DNA of 64,000 nucleotides from Amantichitinum ursilacus (GCF_001294205.1 NZ_LAQT01000003.1:1-64000); one strand, 5' to 3'; positions 20,151 to 29,654 are shown, numbered from the stretch's first letter. Translations and numbers: made by a program. Notes: generated by a model not told the origin, from the letters alone.

Positions 20151-20522
20151 CAGAATAGCTTTCGAAGGTTGCTGTGAAACCGCGGCGCTGGGTTAGCGCG
20201 CGCGGCAAGACTGCATGCCTCGTGGGCAGAAAGAAACGGTGAGCGGCGGACTTGCGGGATGGTGCAGGTGGGCGGATCACCGGCGCGAACCACAATCGGG
20301 TTGACCGGATGGTCAGTTCGCAAAGGCGTGGCCCGGACAATACACACGTGCCTGGCGCGCAGATAGCTTCGATATCCCTAATACGATGACTCTTTTGCAT
20401 TTCTTTGCCGCAAATCAAGGGTATGGCGGGCCTGAGTGCCCTCTGATCGGGTTACAGATGGCGTAAACAGGGTGGAAGCCGTTACTGGCTTCGGGCATGC
20501 TGCAAGCATTCCGGAGACGCCC
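20151..20522. other. Divergent intergenic region, permease / fructosamine kinase
   Basis: 372 bp without a supported gene. It contains a nested inverted repeat (20285-20321): outer arms GCGAAC/GTTCGC enclosing TGACC-GGATG-type inner arms TTGACC/GGTCA. I compared it by eye with common amino acid-related riboswitches (glycine, lysine, guanidine) and saw no match. Promoters for both genes are presumably here, but I cannot place them. Confidence 0.5.
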
Positions 20523-21389
20523 ATGACCTCACCAAGCCTGCTTGCCGCCGCGCTGGGCCAGTGTCTGCAACAGCGCGTGCACATCCTCTCCAGCCGCGCC
20601 GTCAGTGGCGGTTCCATCAATGCCGCATGGCGCGTGCAGACTGACGCTGGCACGTGGTTTATCAAGCTGAACCGGCCTGAGCGGCTGGCGATGTTCGAAG
20701 CCGAGCGTGTCGGTTTGCAGGCGCTGACGCCGCATATCCGCGTGCCCGCTGTTCTGGGTTGCGGCGTGGCGGAAGATCAGGCGTTTATCGCGCTGGAATG
20801 GCTGGATCTGCAGCATCAAGGTGACGAGGCCGCATTGGGCACCGCGCTGGCAGCCCTGCATCGCGTACATGGCGACCGCTATGGCTGGCCCGCCGACAAT
20901 ACGATAGGCAGCACGCCGCAACACAATGCCTGGCGGGCGGACTGGATCAGTTTTTATCGCGAGCAACGGCTGGAATTCCAGCTGAAACTGGCTCACAGCA
21001 ACGGCTATCGTTTTAAACGCGCGCCGGCCTTGCTGGACGGGCTGGAGCGCTTTTTTGCCGGCTATCAGCCGCAGCCATCGCTGCTGCATGGCGATCTGTG
21101 GGGCGGCAATGTCGGCTGGGTGGGCGGCAGCACGCCGGTGTTGTTTGATCCCGCCTGCTATTTTGGCGATCGCGAAACCGATCTGGCGCTCACCTCGCTG
21201 TTTGGTGGCTTCGGCCCGCGTTTTTATGCCGCCTATGAAAAAGCATGGCCTGTGGATGCCGGCTTTGCCTTGCGGCGCGATCTGTACAACCTGTACCACG
21301 TGCTCAATCACACCAACCTGTTTGGCGGCGGCTATGCCGCCCAGGCGGAACGCCTGATCGAACGACTGGTCGTGAGTATTGCCGATTAA
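20523..21389 (+). CDS. Fructosamine kinase family protein
   Basis: A 288-residue member of the fructosamine-3-kinase/aminoglycoside phosphotransferase-like fold, proposed to phosphorylate sugar amines on glycated proteins so that they fall off. Visible features are AVSGGSINAAWRV near the N-terminus, the catalytic loop LLHGDLWGGNVGW (D and N), and the Mg-binding LFDPACYFGDRETDLAL. The ATG at 20523 follows CCGGAGACGCC, a good ribosome-binding site; upstream in-frame codons have no homologous look. It is on the plus strand, 72 bp before gcr. The physiological substrate in bacteria is not established. Confidence 0.88.
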   Translation: MTSPSLLAAALGQCLQQRVHILSSRAVSGGSINAAWRVQTDAGTWFIKLNRPERLAMFEAERVGLQALTPHIRVPAVLGCGVAEDQAFIALEWLDLQHQGDEAALGTALAALHRVHGDRYGWPADNTIGSTPQHNAWRADWISFYREQRLEFQLKLAHSNGYRFKRAPALLDGLERFFAGYQPQPSLLHGDLWGGNVGWVGGSTPVLFDPACYFGDRETDLALTSLFGGFGPRFYAAYEKAWPVDAGFALRRDLYNLYHVLNHTNLFGGGYAAQAERLIERLVVSIAD

Positions 21390-21461
21390 GACTGATCGGA
21401 TTGAAAACCCCGGTATCGCGCCCATTTGACCCAACCGCGCGCTACCGCCCAAGGAGTATGC

Positions 21462-23543
21462 ATGCAGGATTCGTTGCAGGCCATGACCGTCGCGCCACCC
21501 GAGCGCGCGCCGGAACTACTGCGCCAACTGGTCGCCGCGATGCGGCCCAAACGCGCCGATGACGCGCAGGCGGCCATCAATAGCGTGCAGGCGCTGGCCT
21601 ATCAGCTGGAACTCTCGCCCGAACTGCGCGCCGGTCTGCGCCGTACGTTGTTGCGCGTGCTGTCCAACCGCCAGCAAGTGCAGTTTTATGCCGACACCGG
21701 CATCTTGTCGAACGAGAGCTTTTTCTCGGCCTTGTCACGCCGTATTGGCGATCGCATGTTGCCGCCCGCGCCCAATCCGCATTCATTACGCGATCTGTTT
21801 GGCAGCGTGTTTTTTCGCCATAACGATTACATCTGGCTGGAGGCTGTGCCGCAGGAGGTGTGGTTTCAGCTTGGCCACGCATTGCATATCGACGAAGAAC
21901 ACGATCAGGACAGCCTTAACCATATCCGCGTGCAAATGCTTGAGGCCATCCAGGTGCTGTCCACCCGCATCGCGGCCATCGGGCTGGAACCGGAAGTGGT
22001 GCGCAATCATTCGGATGCCGAACGCTTTGTGTCGCCATTTATTCGTCAGCATTCCGAGGTGCAGCGCTTTATCGAGCTGTATCTGCAATGGACCACCGAT
22101 AAGTCCGTGGCGCTAGAGGACGAGCTGCATATTCTGGTGTTGCTAAGCCAGTGCGAAGAAGTGGTGGCCAAGGTGCGGCGCAATGCCATGCGCCAGGGCG
22201 TATCGGTGAGCCTCACCTACCATCTGTTGCGACTGACGCAGCATATCGAACGCCTGAAAGCCTTGCTGCGGCTGGTGTCGCCCCATCAATCCACCGAAAA
22301 AGGCGAGGCCATTCTGGCCATTTCGATTGCGCTGGTGCGCGCCGAAAACCGCAAGCATTCATTACGCGATGTGTTTGCGGAAAACACCGAGCTGATCGCG
22401 CTGCAGGTTACCGAACACGCCAGCCACACCGGCGAGCATTACATCGCCGAAACGCGCAAAGAGTGGCGCAACATGTTCTGGTCCGCCGCGGGCGCGGGCG
22501 TGATTGTCGGCTTTATGTCGGTGCTGAAACTACTGTTTGCCAAAGCGCATTTGCCGCTATTGCTTGAGGCATTGGCGTTTGGTCTTAACTATTCGTTTGG
22601 CTTTATGCTGATCCACGTGCTGCATTGCACGATTGCCACCAAACAGCCTGCCATGACTGCAGCCAAAATCGCCGCCACGCTGCACCAGGGCAGCCGGGGC
22701 GGCAAGATCAAGGCGGCCGATCTGGACGCACTGACCGAGCTGATCATCAAGGTGATCCGCACGCAGTTTATTGCCATCGTGGGTAACGTGATGCTGGCGA
22801 TGCCCACCGCATTGGCGATCGCGATGGCGTGGGTGTGGGCCTATGGCCACCCGGTGGTGGATATGAACAAGGCCGGCCATTTGCTGACCGATCTGAGCCC
22901 GGTACTAAGCCCGGCGATCTTTCATGCCGCCATTGCCGGCGTCTGCCTGTTCTTGTCGGGCCTGATTTCGGGTTACTACGACAACAAGTCGTTGTATAAC
23001 CAGATCCCGCAGCGCATTGCCGCTTTGCGTTGGCTTAACCGGCTGATGGGCGAATCGCGCGCGCGCCGCTTTGGCACTTATCTGGGCGACAACCTGGGCG
23101 CGCTGGCCGGTAATTTTTATTTTGGCCTGATGCTGGGCACGATCGGCACTATTGGCGTGTTGTTCGGACTGCCGATTGATATTCGTCATATCACCTTTTC
23201 GTCGGCGTACTTATCGTATGCGGCCGTCTCGCTGAACTTCCAGCTGCCGCTCAATCTGGTGTTGATGTCGGCGCTGGGCATCGGGCTGATCGGCCTGACC
23301 AACCTGGTGGTGAGTTTCGGGCTGGCGCTATGGGTGGCGCTGCGCTCGCGCAAGCTGACCTTGCGCGCCACCCGTCCGATCGTGGGCCGCCTGCTGCGCC
23401 GTGCCTTGCGCCGACCGCAGGATTTTCTGATTCCGCCGCGCACCAAACCCGCGGCCACCACGTCGGCCACCAAAGTGGTCGAATTGAAAGAGGAGACAGT
23501 GCTTGACTGGGTTCAACGACGCCGTGCAGGCGCTGGTCGATAA
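21462..23543 (+). CDS. Gcr-type 'site-specific recombinase' family membrane protein
   Basis: A 693-residue protein resembling the family named after the gonococcal gcr gene (Pfam SpecificRecomb). The N-terminal ~330 residues are soluble and helical. The remainder has at least six hydrophobic segments, including MFWSAAGAGVIVGFMSVLKLL, FGLNYSFGFMLIHVLHCTIA, AIVGNVMLAMPTALAIAMAWVW and LMLGTIGTIGVLFGLPI. I see neither a tyrosine-recombinase RHRY arrangement nor a serine-recombinase catalytic region, so the historical name may mislead. ATG 21462 has AAGGAG 5 bp upstream. The 3' end overlaps the oxygenase gene by 41 bp. Confidence 0.8.
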   Translation: MQDSLQAMTVAPPERAPELLRQLVAAMRPKRADDAQAAINSVQALAYQLELSPELRAGLRRTLLRVLSNRQQVQFYADTGILSNESFFSALSRRIGDRMLPPAPNPHSLRDLFGSVFFRHNDYIWLEAVPQEVWFQLGHALHIDEEHDQDSLNHIRVQMLEAIQVLSTRIAAIGLEPEVVRNHSDAERFVSPFIRQHSEVQRFIELYLQWTTDKSVALEDELHILVLLSQCEEVVAKVRRNAMRQGVSVSLTYHLLRLTQHIERLKALLRLVSPHQSTEKGEAILAISIALVRAENRKHSLRDVFAENTELIALQVTEHASHTGEHYIAETRKEWRNMFWSAAGAGVIVGFMSVLKLLFAKAHLPLLLEALAFGLNYSFGFMLIHVLHCTIATKQPAMTAAKIAATLHQGSRGGKIKAADLDALTELIIKVIRTQFIAIVGNVMLAMPTALAIAMAWVWAYGHPVVDMNKAGHLLTDLSPVLSPAIFHAAIAGVCLFLSGLISGYYDNKSLYNQIPQRIAALRWLNRLMGESRARRFGTYLGDNLGALAGNFYFGLMLGTIGTIGVLFGLPIDIRHITFSSAYLSYAAVSLNFQLPLNLVLMSALGIGLIGLTNLVVSFGLALWVALRSRKLTLRATRPIVGRLLRRALRRPQDFLIPPRTKPAATTSATKVVELKEETVLDWVQRRRAGAGR

Positions 23544-24099
23544 CGGCTATGCCGTGTGGCCGGGCTTTTTGACGCCGCAACAGGTGGCCGCCTTACGCGC
23601 CGATATCGATGCGCGCCGCGCTACTTTCCACGCGGCGGGTATCGGTCGGCAACAGGGGTATCAACGCGACGACAGCATCCGCGGCGATGACGTGTTATGG
23701 CTGGAACGCGACGACGTGCTGGCGGTGCCGGTACTGGATCAGCTGGAAGCAATGCGGCAGGCGTTTAACCAGTCGCTATTTCTGGGGCTGGCCGAATTTG
23801 AAGCGCATTTTGCGGTCTACCCGGCGGGCTCGTTCTACAAGCGCCATCTGGACCAGCATCGCAATGCCGATACCCGTGTGGTGACGTTTGTGCTGTACCT
23901 CAATGATGCGGATTGGGCGGCAGAAGATGGCGGCCAGTTGCGCATGTTTTTGCACGACGACGCGCCGCCGCTGGATGTAACGCCGTTGGGCGGAACACTG
24001 GTGTTGTTTATGTCTGATCGCTATGAACACGAGGTCTTGCCCGCCCGCCGTGAACGCCGCTCGATGACTGGCTGGTTCCGCCGCGCGCAACGGCCATAG
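23503..24099 (+). CDS. 2-oxoglutarate/Fe(II)-dependent oxygenase (prolyl 4-hydroxylase-like)
   Basis: A 198-residue cupin-fold oxygenase of the P4Hc/2OG-Fe(II) type. The iron triad is visible as H-x-D in YKRHLDQHRN and the distal H in DRYEHEVLPA, followed by RRSMTGWFRR, whose Arg would hold 2-oxoglutarate. The start is TTG at 23503 with AGGAG 7 bp upstream, inside the 3' end of gcr, so expression is probably coupled. The substrate could be a protein or small molecule and is unknown; ribosomal-protein or elongation-factor hydroxylation is one option for this group. Confidence 0.87.
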   Translation: MTGFNDAVQALVDNGYAVWPGFLTPQQVAALRADIDARRATFHAAGIGRQQGYQRDDSIRGDDVLWLERDDVLAVPVLDQLEAMRQAFNQSLFLGLAEFEAHFAVYPAGSFYKRHLDQHRNADTRVVTFVLYLNDADWAAEDGGQLRMFLHDDAPPLDVTPLGGTLVLFMSDRYEHEVLPARRERRSMTGWFRRAQRP

Positions 24100-24238
24100 C
24101 ACGGGTGTAGACGGGGCGCCCAGCCCGCTCCATACCTTTAACCAGCAAAAAGTGCCTACCGAATCAGGTAAATGCTGACAAACCGCCGCCCGCATCGGCC
24201 GGTAAAATTCGGAATAGTCTTAATCCGGGAGCGCCATC

Positions 24239-24724
24239 ATGAAACCTTCAACCACTCCAGGCTGGATCAAAACCGTCTGCGCCGCGGCGCTGATGGGCGG
24301 CATGGCCTTTGCCGTCACCGGCTGCGCCAGCGATTCGGCCAACGTCTACAGTCGCGATCAGGTCAAACGTGCCGCTACGGCGCAAGCGGGCATTGTGGAA
24401 AGCGTGCGCAATGTGCAGATCAAGGACAGCACCGGCATCGGTGGTGTGGCGGGTGGCGTGATCGGTGCGGTGGGGGGGAGCAGCATCGGCGGCGGCAATG
24501 GCAGCATCGTCACCGGCGTGATCGGCGCGGTGGCCGGTGGTCTGGCGGGTAACGCGCTGGAGAAAGGCGCGACCGCCAAAGACGCACTCGAAATCACCGT
24601 CAAACTGGATACCGGTCAACGCCTGGTGATCGTGCAGGGCGCGGATACACAGATCGTGCCGCAACAACGTGTGGATGTGCTTAACGATGGCCAGACCACA
24701 CGCGTGGTGCCGCGTAATCAATAA
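24239..24724 (+). CDS. SlyB/Pcp-like glycine-zipper outer-membrane lipoprotein
   Basis: A 161-residue lipoprotein with a type II signal (AALMGGMAFAVTGC, Cys at about 28). A double glycine-zipper follows (about residues 60-105: GIGGVAGGVIGAVGGSSIGGG... VIGAVAGGLAGNALEKG) and then a C-terminal beta domain (ALEITVKLDTGQRLVIVQGAD). This matches the SlyB/Pcp family, which associates with the outer membrane and helps keep it stable under stress. GGGAGCGCCATC precedes the ATG. A strong terminator follows. Confidence 0.88.
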   Translation: MKPSTTPGWIKTVCAAALMGGMAFAVTGCASDSANVYSRDQVKRAATAQAGIVESVRNVQIKDSTGIGGVAGGVIGAVGGSSIGGGNGSIVTGVIGAVAGGLAGNALEKGATAKDALEITVKLDTGQRLVIVQGADTQIVPQQRVDVLNDGQTTRVVPRNQ

Positions 24725-24744
24725 CTGCGCGCATCCAGAAATGT

Positions 24745-24776
24745 AAAAAGGGTGAATCGACGGATTCACCCTTTTT
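24745..24776. terminator. Bidirectional intrinsic terminator between slyB-like gene and metF
   Basis: Perfect 14-bp stem AAAAAGGGTGAATC / GATTCACCCTTTTT with loop GACG. It ends in T5 on both strands and lies between the converging SlyB-like gene and metF. Confidence 0.95.
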
Positions 24777-24807
24777 GATTGCCGCACCAGCAAGCCTGCC
24801 GCGATGT

Positions 24808-25647
24808 TTAGCGCCCCAGACGCTGGCACACCGTCGATACCGCACCGGCCGCATTCAGCGTGTAGAAATGCAAACCGGGCGCGCCATTATCCAGCAACTT
24901 GTCGCACAGCTCGGTCACGTAATCGAGACCAAACGCGCGGATCGACGCCGTGTCATCGCCGAACGATTGCAGGCGCAAACGCAGCCAACGCGGGATTTCG
25001 GCGCCGCACATATCCGAGAACCGCGACAACTGATTAAAGTTCTGGATCGGCATGATGCCCGGCACGATCGGGATGGTGACACCGCGCGCGCGCACCTCGT
25101 CCACAAAGTGGAAATACGCATCCGGGTTAAAGAAATACTGGGTGATCGCGGCATCGGCCCCCGCATTCACCTTGTTCACAAACGCGCGCAGATCGGCTTC
25201 GGCGCTATTGGATTGCGGATGGTATTCGGGGTAGGCCGCCACTTCGATATGAAACCAGTCGCCGTGCTGTTCGCGGATAAACGCCACCAGCTCGTTGGCA
25301 TAGCGGAATTCACCCACATCCAGCATGCCCGACGGAATATCGCCGCGCAGCGCCACCACATGGCGTATGCCGCTGGCACGATATTGCTGCAGGATTTCGC
25401 TGATGCGTACACGGCTGGAGCCGATGCAAGACAAGTGCGGTGCGGCGGCCAGGCCTTCGCTCTGGATTTCCAGCACCGCGGTCAGCGTGCCATCTTGCGT
25501 TGAGCCGCCCGCGCCAAACGTCACCGAGCAATATTCCGGTTTGAATTGCGCCAGCTGGCGGCGCGTGATGCGCAGTTTCTCTGCGCCTTCTGCGGTTTTG
25601 GGCGGAAAGAATTCAAAGCTCAGGGGCTGCGGCTGGGTCACGATCAA
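24808..25647 (-). CDS. metF: 5,10-methylenetetrahydrofolate reductase
   Basis: FAD enzyme reducing methylene-THF to 5-methyl-THF with NADH, supplying the methyl group for methionine. The 279-residue barrel starts LSFEFFPPKTAEGAEKL, has VTFGAGGS (TFGAGGS flavin loop), HVVALRGDIP, and AITQYFFNPDAYFHFVDEV. No C-terminal SAM-regulatory domain is present, as usual in bacteria. The first codon is TTG at 25647 or GTG at 25641; neither has a clear Shine-Dalgarno sequence. metK is only about 1 kb upstream, separated by the SYLF gene. Confidence 0.95.
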   Translation of the reverse strand: MIVTQPQPLSFEFFPPKTAEGAEKLRITRRQLAQFKPEYCSVTFGAGGSTQDGTLTAVLEIQSEGLAAAPHLSCIGSSRVRISEILQQYRASGIRHVVALRGDIPSGMLDVGEFRYANELVAFIREQHGDWFHIEVAAYPEYHPQSNSAEADLRAFVNKVNAGADAAITQYFFNPDAYFHFVDEVRARGVTIPIVPGIMPIQNFNQLSRFSDMCGAEIPRWLRLRLQSFGDDTASIRAFGLDYVTELCDKLLDNGAPGLHFYTLNAAGAVSTVCQRLGR

Positions 25648-25962
25648 GGTTCGGGTTGGAGGCGATGGCGCATCTTATCACCGCAGGTCCAGCGCCGGTT
25701 TGCAGCGTTTTCATTGGTGCGTGAACGGCGCGATAAAGGGCATCCAGGCCGTCCCCCTGATTTGTCAGCGCGTTCCTACGGGGGTTTTCTTGTGCGCACC
25801 ACGCCATTTTTGGTGGATTGCTGTCTGGCCGCCGCAGACGGTTCAGGCACTATGGGTACCGTGCTTAACGTGGCCTCAAGGCCCCAGCCGGATAGACCGC
25901 AGCCCGTACTCAGAAGGCCGGCACCGCGCAAACACCAACCCGGTTTACAAGGAGAATTTATC
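25648..25962. other. Divergent intergenic region, metF / SYLF gene
   Basis: 315 bp. The metF side has an extended -10-like element TGATAAGAT (minus strand, 25672-25680) without a good -35. The middle has CCCCC (25753-25757) and GGGGG (25780-25784) arms enclosing a small CTGA-TTTG-TCAG hairpin, followed by TTTTCTT on the plus strand, which looks like a weak terminator or leader structure. I see no known SAM or SAH riboswitch. Confidence 0.4.
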
Positions 25963-26586
25963 ATGCAAAAAAAATGGCTCGCCGTACTGAGCTCGGTCGC
26001 GATTCTGGCTGGCTCTGCCGCCACCGCGATGGCTGACAACATGCCCGCCACCGACGTGCAAAAAGAAGCGCCCCGCAAGACCCCGTCCGAAGCGCGCGAA
26101 GCAGTTCGCGCCAGTGCCAAGGACACGCTGGCCAAGCTGTACGAAAAGCATCCATCGGCTAAAGATGCCATCGCCAAGGCGGCTGGTTATGCCGTATTCA
26201 ACAACGGTAGCGCCACCATCGTCTTCGCAGGCGCTGGCGGTGGTAGCGGTGTTGCGGTCGACAGCACCGGCAAAGAAACCTTTATGAAGATGGTGCAGAT
26301 CAAGGGTGGTCTGGGCCTCGGCATCAAGAACTCGCGTCTGGTGCTGGTGTTCAACGATAACGCTTCGTTCAAGAAGTTCATCACCTCGGGCTGGGCCTTT
26401 GAAGGCAACGCCACCGCAGCCGCCAAGGCTGAGAACAAGGGTGCTGAACTGGATGGCGCTTCGATGATCGCACCGTCGGTTTACGCTTATCAGTTCACCG
26501 AAAACGGTCTGGATGCAGAAGTCACTGTCGCCGGTACCAAGTACATGGTCGACAGCCGTCTGAGCCCGCACGCCAAGAAGAAATAA
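25963..26586 (+). CDS. SYLF (Ysc84-type) lipid-binding domain protein, secreted
   Basis: A 207-residue exported protein. The signal peptide MQKKWLAVLSSVAILAGSAATAMA is cleaved after AMA, about residue 24. The SYLF/Ysc84 domain covers roughly 85-200 (AAGYAVFNNGSATIVFAGAG... GGLGLGIKNSRLVLVF... IAPSVYAYQFTENGL), a fold that binds phosphoinositides in eukaryotes and is of unclear role in bacterial envelopes. The ATG at 25963 has AAGGAG 8 bp upstream, much better than any upstream in-frame codon. A strong terminator follows. Probably periplasmic or outer-membrane associated. Confidence 0.88.
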   Translation: MQKKWLAVLSSVAILAGSAATAMADNMPATDVQKEAPRKTPSEAREAVRASAKDTLAKLYEKHPSAKDAIAKAAGYAVFNNGSATIVFAGAGGGSGVAVDSTGKETFMKMVQIKGGLGLGIKNSRLVLVFNDNASFKKFITSGWAFEGNATAAAKAENKGAELDGASMIAPSVYAYQFTENGLDAEVTVAGTKYMVDSRLSPHAKKK

Positions 26587-26609
26587 TTCGCTGCGCAGCA
26601 CAGGCAACA

Positions 26610-26645
26610 AAAAAACCCGCTGGATTGCTCCGGCGGGTTTTTTTT
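26610..26645. terminator. Bidirectional intrinsic terminator between SYLF gene and metK
   Basis: Stem AAAAAACCCGC / GCGGGTTTTTT with a 12-nt loop and an eight-T tail on the plus strand, and a matching T-run on the minus strand. Serves both converging genes. Confidence 0.93.
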
Positions 26646-26664
26646 ATGGGCGCTAACCTGCGGA

Positions 26665-27834
26665 TTACAGCAGCGCAGCGTCGGCGCGCAGCGCTTCGGC
26701 CTTGTCGGTGCGTTCCCAGGTAAAGTCCGGCTCTTCGCGGCCAAAGTGACCATACGCGGCGGTGCGGGTGTACACCGGGCGCAGCAGGTCCAGCATCTGC
26801 ACGATGCCTTTGGGGCGCAGATCGAAATGCTTGCGAATCAGATCAACGATCTGCGCATTCGACAGCTTGGAGGTACCCCAGGTATCGACCATGATCGACA
26901 CCGGTTGCGATACGCCGATGGCGTAGCTGACTTGCACCAGACACTGCTTGGCAATACCCGCCGCGACGATGTTCTTGGCGACATAACGGCCGGCGTAGGC
27001 GGCCGAACGGTCCACCTTGGACGGGTCTTTGCCCGAGAACGCGCCACCGCCGTGCGGCGCAGCGCCGCCGTAGGTGTCGACGATGATCTTGCGGCCGGTC
27101 AGGCCGCAATCGCCCATCGGGCCGCCAATCACAAAACGGCCAGTCGGGTTGATCAGAAACTTGGTGCCGTTGAGCAATTCAGCCGGAATCACCGGCTTGA
27201 TCACTTCTTCGATCACGGCTTCGGTCAGTTGCGCGTGCGACACATCCGGATGGTGCTGGGTGGACACCACGATGGTATCCACGGCCTTGGCCTTGCCGGT
27301 TTCGGCGTCGTAACGCACGGTGACCTGGCTCTTGGCATCGGGGCGCAGCCACGGCAGACGGCCATCTTTACGCAGTTCGCTCTGGCGTTGCATCAGACGG
27401 TGCGCGTAGTAAATCGGCATCGGCATCAGCAGCGGGGTTTCGTCGCAGGCATAGCCAAACATCAGGCCCTGGTCGCCCGCACCCTGGTCCAGATCCAGAC
27501 CCTGGCCTTCGTTAACGCCCTGGGCGATATCGGGCGATTGCTTGTCATACGCCACCAGCACCGCGCAGGTTTTGTAATCAAAACCAATGTCGGAGTGGTC
27601 GTAGCCGATGCGCTTGATGGTGTCGCGGGCAATCTGGATATAGTCAACGTTGGCAGTGGTGGTGATCTCGCCTGCCAGTACCACCAGACCGGTGTTCACC
27701 AGCGTTTCTGCGGCCACGCGGGCATATTTGTCTTGCGACAGGATCGCATCCAGGATCGCGTCGGAGATCTGGTCCGCCACCTTGTCGGGGTGGCCTTCCG
27801 ATACGGATTCGGAGGTGAACAGGAATTCGCTCAT
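26665..27834 (-). CDS. metK: S-adenosylmethionine synthetase
   Basis: Makes SAM from methionine and ATP. The 389 residues show the family signatures [30 protein letters not shown] and [22 protein letters not shown]-like ([19 protein letters not shown]). The ATG at 27834 ([18 protein letters not shown]) fits the family; AAAGGA lies 10 bp upstream. It is divergent from the lpxL-like pair across about 80 bp. No SAM riboswitch is visible in that short leader. Functionally linked to metF nearby. Confidence 0.97.
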   Translation of the reverse strand: MSEFLFTSESVSEGHPDKVADQISDAILDAILSQDKYARVAAETLVNTGLVVLAGEITTTANVDYIQIARDTIKRIGYDHSDIGFDYKTCAVLVAYDKQSPDIAQGVNEGQGLDLDQGAGDQGLMFGYACDETPLLMPMPIYYAHRLMQRQSELRKDGRLPWLRPDAKSQVTVRYDAETGKAKAVDTIVVSTQHHPDVSHAQLTEAVIEEVIKPVIPAELLNGTKFLINPTGRFVIGGPMGDCGLTGRKIIVDTYGGAAPHGGGAFSGKDPSKVDRSAAYAGRYVAKNIVAAGIAKQCLVQVSYAIGVSQPVSIMVDTWGTSKLSNAQIVDLIRKHFDLRPKGIVQMLDLLRPVYTRTAAYGHFGREEPDFTWERTDKAEALRADAALL

Positions 27835-27915
27835 AAGGAGAAGGTCCTTTGTGCCGTGTCTGTAATGAATGAAAGTCGATAGAATCCGGGTTTTTAACCG
27901 GAAGGCCAACCACGC

Positions 27916-28785
27916 ATGCTGGTGCGCTTGTTCAGACCTTTAGCTTATATCCCGTTGTGCGTGCTGCAAGCCGCAGGCATTGTGCTGGGCTGGATTGCAT
28001 GGTGGACATCCGGGACTTACCGACAGCGGCTGGACGCGAATTCAGCCCGCGCCGCCCGGTTTGCCGGTCTGGATTATATCCGATTGCGCAAGTCGAGTAT
28101 TGCTGAGCATGGCAAAGGCGCCATGGAGCTGCTGGCCGCATGGCTGCGTCACGCTAAAGATGTCGCCGCCATGGTCAAACGCGTGGACGGTTGGGAACAC
28201 GTCGAGGCCGCGCTGGCGCAGCCGCGCCCGGTGATTTACGTGTCGCCGCACCTGGGCGCGATCGAAGTCTGCGGTATCTATATCAGTATGAACACGCCGC
28301 GCATCATGGCCGCCTTGTATCGACCGCCCAAGCTGAAATGGCTGGAGCCGCTGATGCTGGCCAGCCGTGATCGCGAACGCGGTCGCGCCGCGCCCGCCAA
28401 TGCGCAAGGCGTGCGCTTGCTGCTGAAAACCCTCAAGGAAAAACAAAGCGTCTACATCCTGCCCGACCAGGCGCCCGGCGGCGGCGAAGGCGTGTGGGCG
28501 CCGTTCTTCGGGCAAAAGGCGTACACGATGACGCTGCTGCCGCGCATTGCGCGCAATAGCGACGCCATCGTGCTGTTCTGTTTTGCCGAGCGTTTGAGCT
28601 GGGGCCGTGGCTACGCCATGCATATCCGTCCAATGCAGGGCGAATTTACTGGCGACGCGCTGGCCGACGCCACCGTGCTCAACCGCAATCTGGAATTGAC
28701 CATCCTGCAGGCACCCACCCAGTACCTGTGGAGCTATAACCGTTATAAACGTCCGGCCGGTGCGCCGGCCCCGGAGTCTGAATGA
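27916..28785 (+). CDS. Lipid A biosynthesis acyltransferase (LpxL/HtrB family), first copy
   Basis: Inner-membrane acyltransferase that adds a secondary acyl chain to Kdo2-lipid IVA using acyl-ACP. The 289-residue protein has an N-terminal membrane helix (about 7-30), the catalytic HX4E motif in SPHLGAIEV (His and Glu), and the conserved [19 protein letters not shown] segment. It overlaps the next, related gene by 4 bp (ATGA). Chain-length preference cannot be read from sequence. The location divergent from metK is common in Betaproteobacteria. Confidence 0.92.
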   Translation: MLVRLFRPLAYIPLCVLQAAGIVLGWIAWWTSGTYRQRLDANSARAARFAGLDYIRLRKSSIAEHGKGAMELLAAWLRHAKDVAAMVKRVDGWEHVEAALAQPRPVIYVSPHLGAIEVCGIYISMNTPRIMAALYRPPKLKWLEPLMLASRDRERGRAAPANAQGVRLLLKTLKEKQSVYILPDQAPGGGEGVWAPFFGQKAYTMTLLPRIARNSDAIVLFCFAERLSWGRGYAMHIRPMQGEFTGDALADATVLNRNLELTILQAPTQYLWSYNRYKRPAGAPAPESE

Positions 28786-29654
28786 GTATTCCCGCTCGCC
28801 TGCTGGCTGCGTTTTTCTGGCTGCTGCATTTGCTGCCTTTTGCCGTATTGCGTGGTATGGGGTCGGCGCTGGGCAGCGTGCTGTATGCCGTGGCGGGGCG
28901 GCGGCGCAAGATCGGCCTGATCAATCTGCAACTTTGCTTTCCCGAATGGACCGAAGCGCAACGCCGCGCCACGCTGCGCGAGCATTTCCGCCTGATGGCG
29001 ACCGTGGCCACCTGCTACGGCGTGCTGTGGTTTGGCAGCAAGGCGCGCGTTGAGCGCCTGGTGCGGCGCGAAGGCTACGAACATTATCTGGCGGTGCAAG
29101 ACCGTTCGATCATCCTGCTGGCCCCGCACTTTATCGGGCTGGATTACGGCGGCATCCGTCACACCATCGATCATTGGGGCGCGAGCATGTATTCGGCCTC
29201 GCACCAGAATCCGTTTGATGAATTGTTATTGATGGGCCGCAGCCGCTTTGGCGAGCCGCTGCTGATCAAACGCAACGATGGCATCCGCGCCATCGTGCGT
29301 GCGCTGCGGCAGAACGTGATTCCGTTCTACTACTTGCCGGACCAGGATATGGGCCCGCGCGAATCGATCTTCGCACCGTTCTTTGGCATCCCGGCCGCCA
29401 CCATCCCGGCGCTGTCGCGCTTGTCGTCGATGGGCCGCGCGATCGTGGTGCCGATGATTACGCGGCTGGAAAAAGACGGCTTTGTCACGCGCTACTACCC
29501 GGCGTGGCATGACTTTCCGTCCGACGACGTGCAAGCCGACACCAACCGGATGAACCAGTTTATCGAAGACCGCGTGCGCGAAATCCCGGCGCAGTACTAC
29601 TGGCTGCATCGCCGCTTCAAAACCCGGCCCGAAGGCGAACAAGCACCGTACTAA
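28782..29654 (+). CDS. Lipid A biosynthesis acyltransferase (LpxL/HtrB family), second copy
   Basis: Second secondary-acyltransferase in tandem, 290 residues. The catalytic motif is HFIGLD (HX4D), preceded by ILLAP, with the conserved YYLPDQDMGPRESIFAPFFG. The N-terminal hydrophobic segment is at about 7-25. Having two divergent paralogues side by side suggests one adds an acyl chain to each of the two available positions of lipid A, by analogy with LpxL/LpxM; that is inference. The start overlaps the first copy, so they are co-translated. Confidence 0.92.
   Translation: MSIPARLLAAFFWLLHLLPFAVLRGMGSALGSVLYAVAGRRRKIGLINLQLCFPEWTEAQRRATLREHFRLMATVATCYGVLWFGSKARVERLVRREGYEHYLAVQDRSIILLAPHFIGLDYGGIRHTIDHWGASMYSASHQNPFDELLLMGRSRFGEPLLIKRNDGIRAIVRALRQNVIPFYYLPDQDMGPRESIFAPFFGIPAATIPALSRLSSMGRAIVVPMITRLEKDGFVTRYYPAWHDFPSDDVQADTNRMNQFIEDRVREIPAQYYWLHRRFKTRPEGEQAPY

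Noticed and set aside
20151-20522. Glycine, lysine or guanidine riboswitch upstream of the permease
   Set aside because: The conserved cores I know for these classes are not visible; only a generic nested hairpin is present.
25648-25962. SAM/SAH riboswitch upstream of metF
   Set aside because: No recognisable SAM-I, SAM-II or SAH core; only a C5/G5 stem with a T-rich tail that reads toward the SYLF gene.
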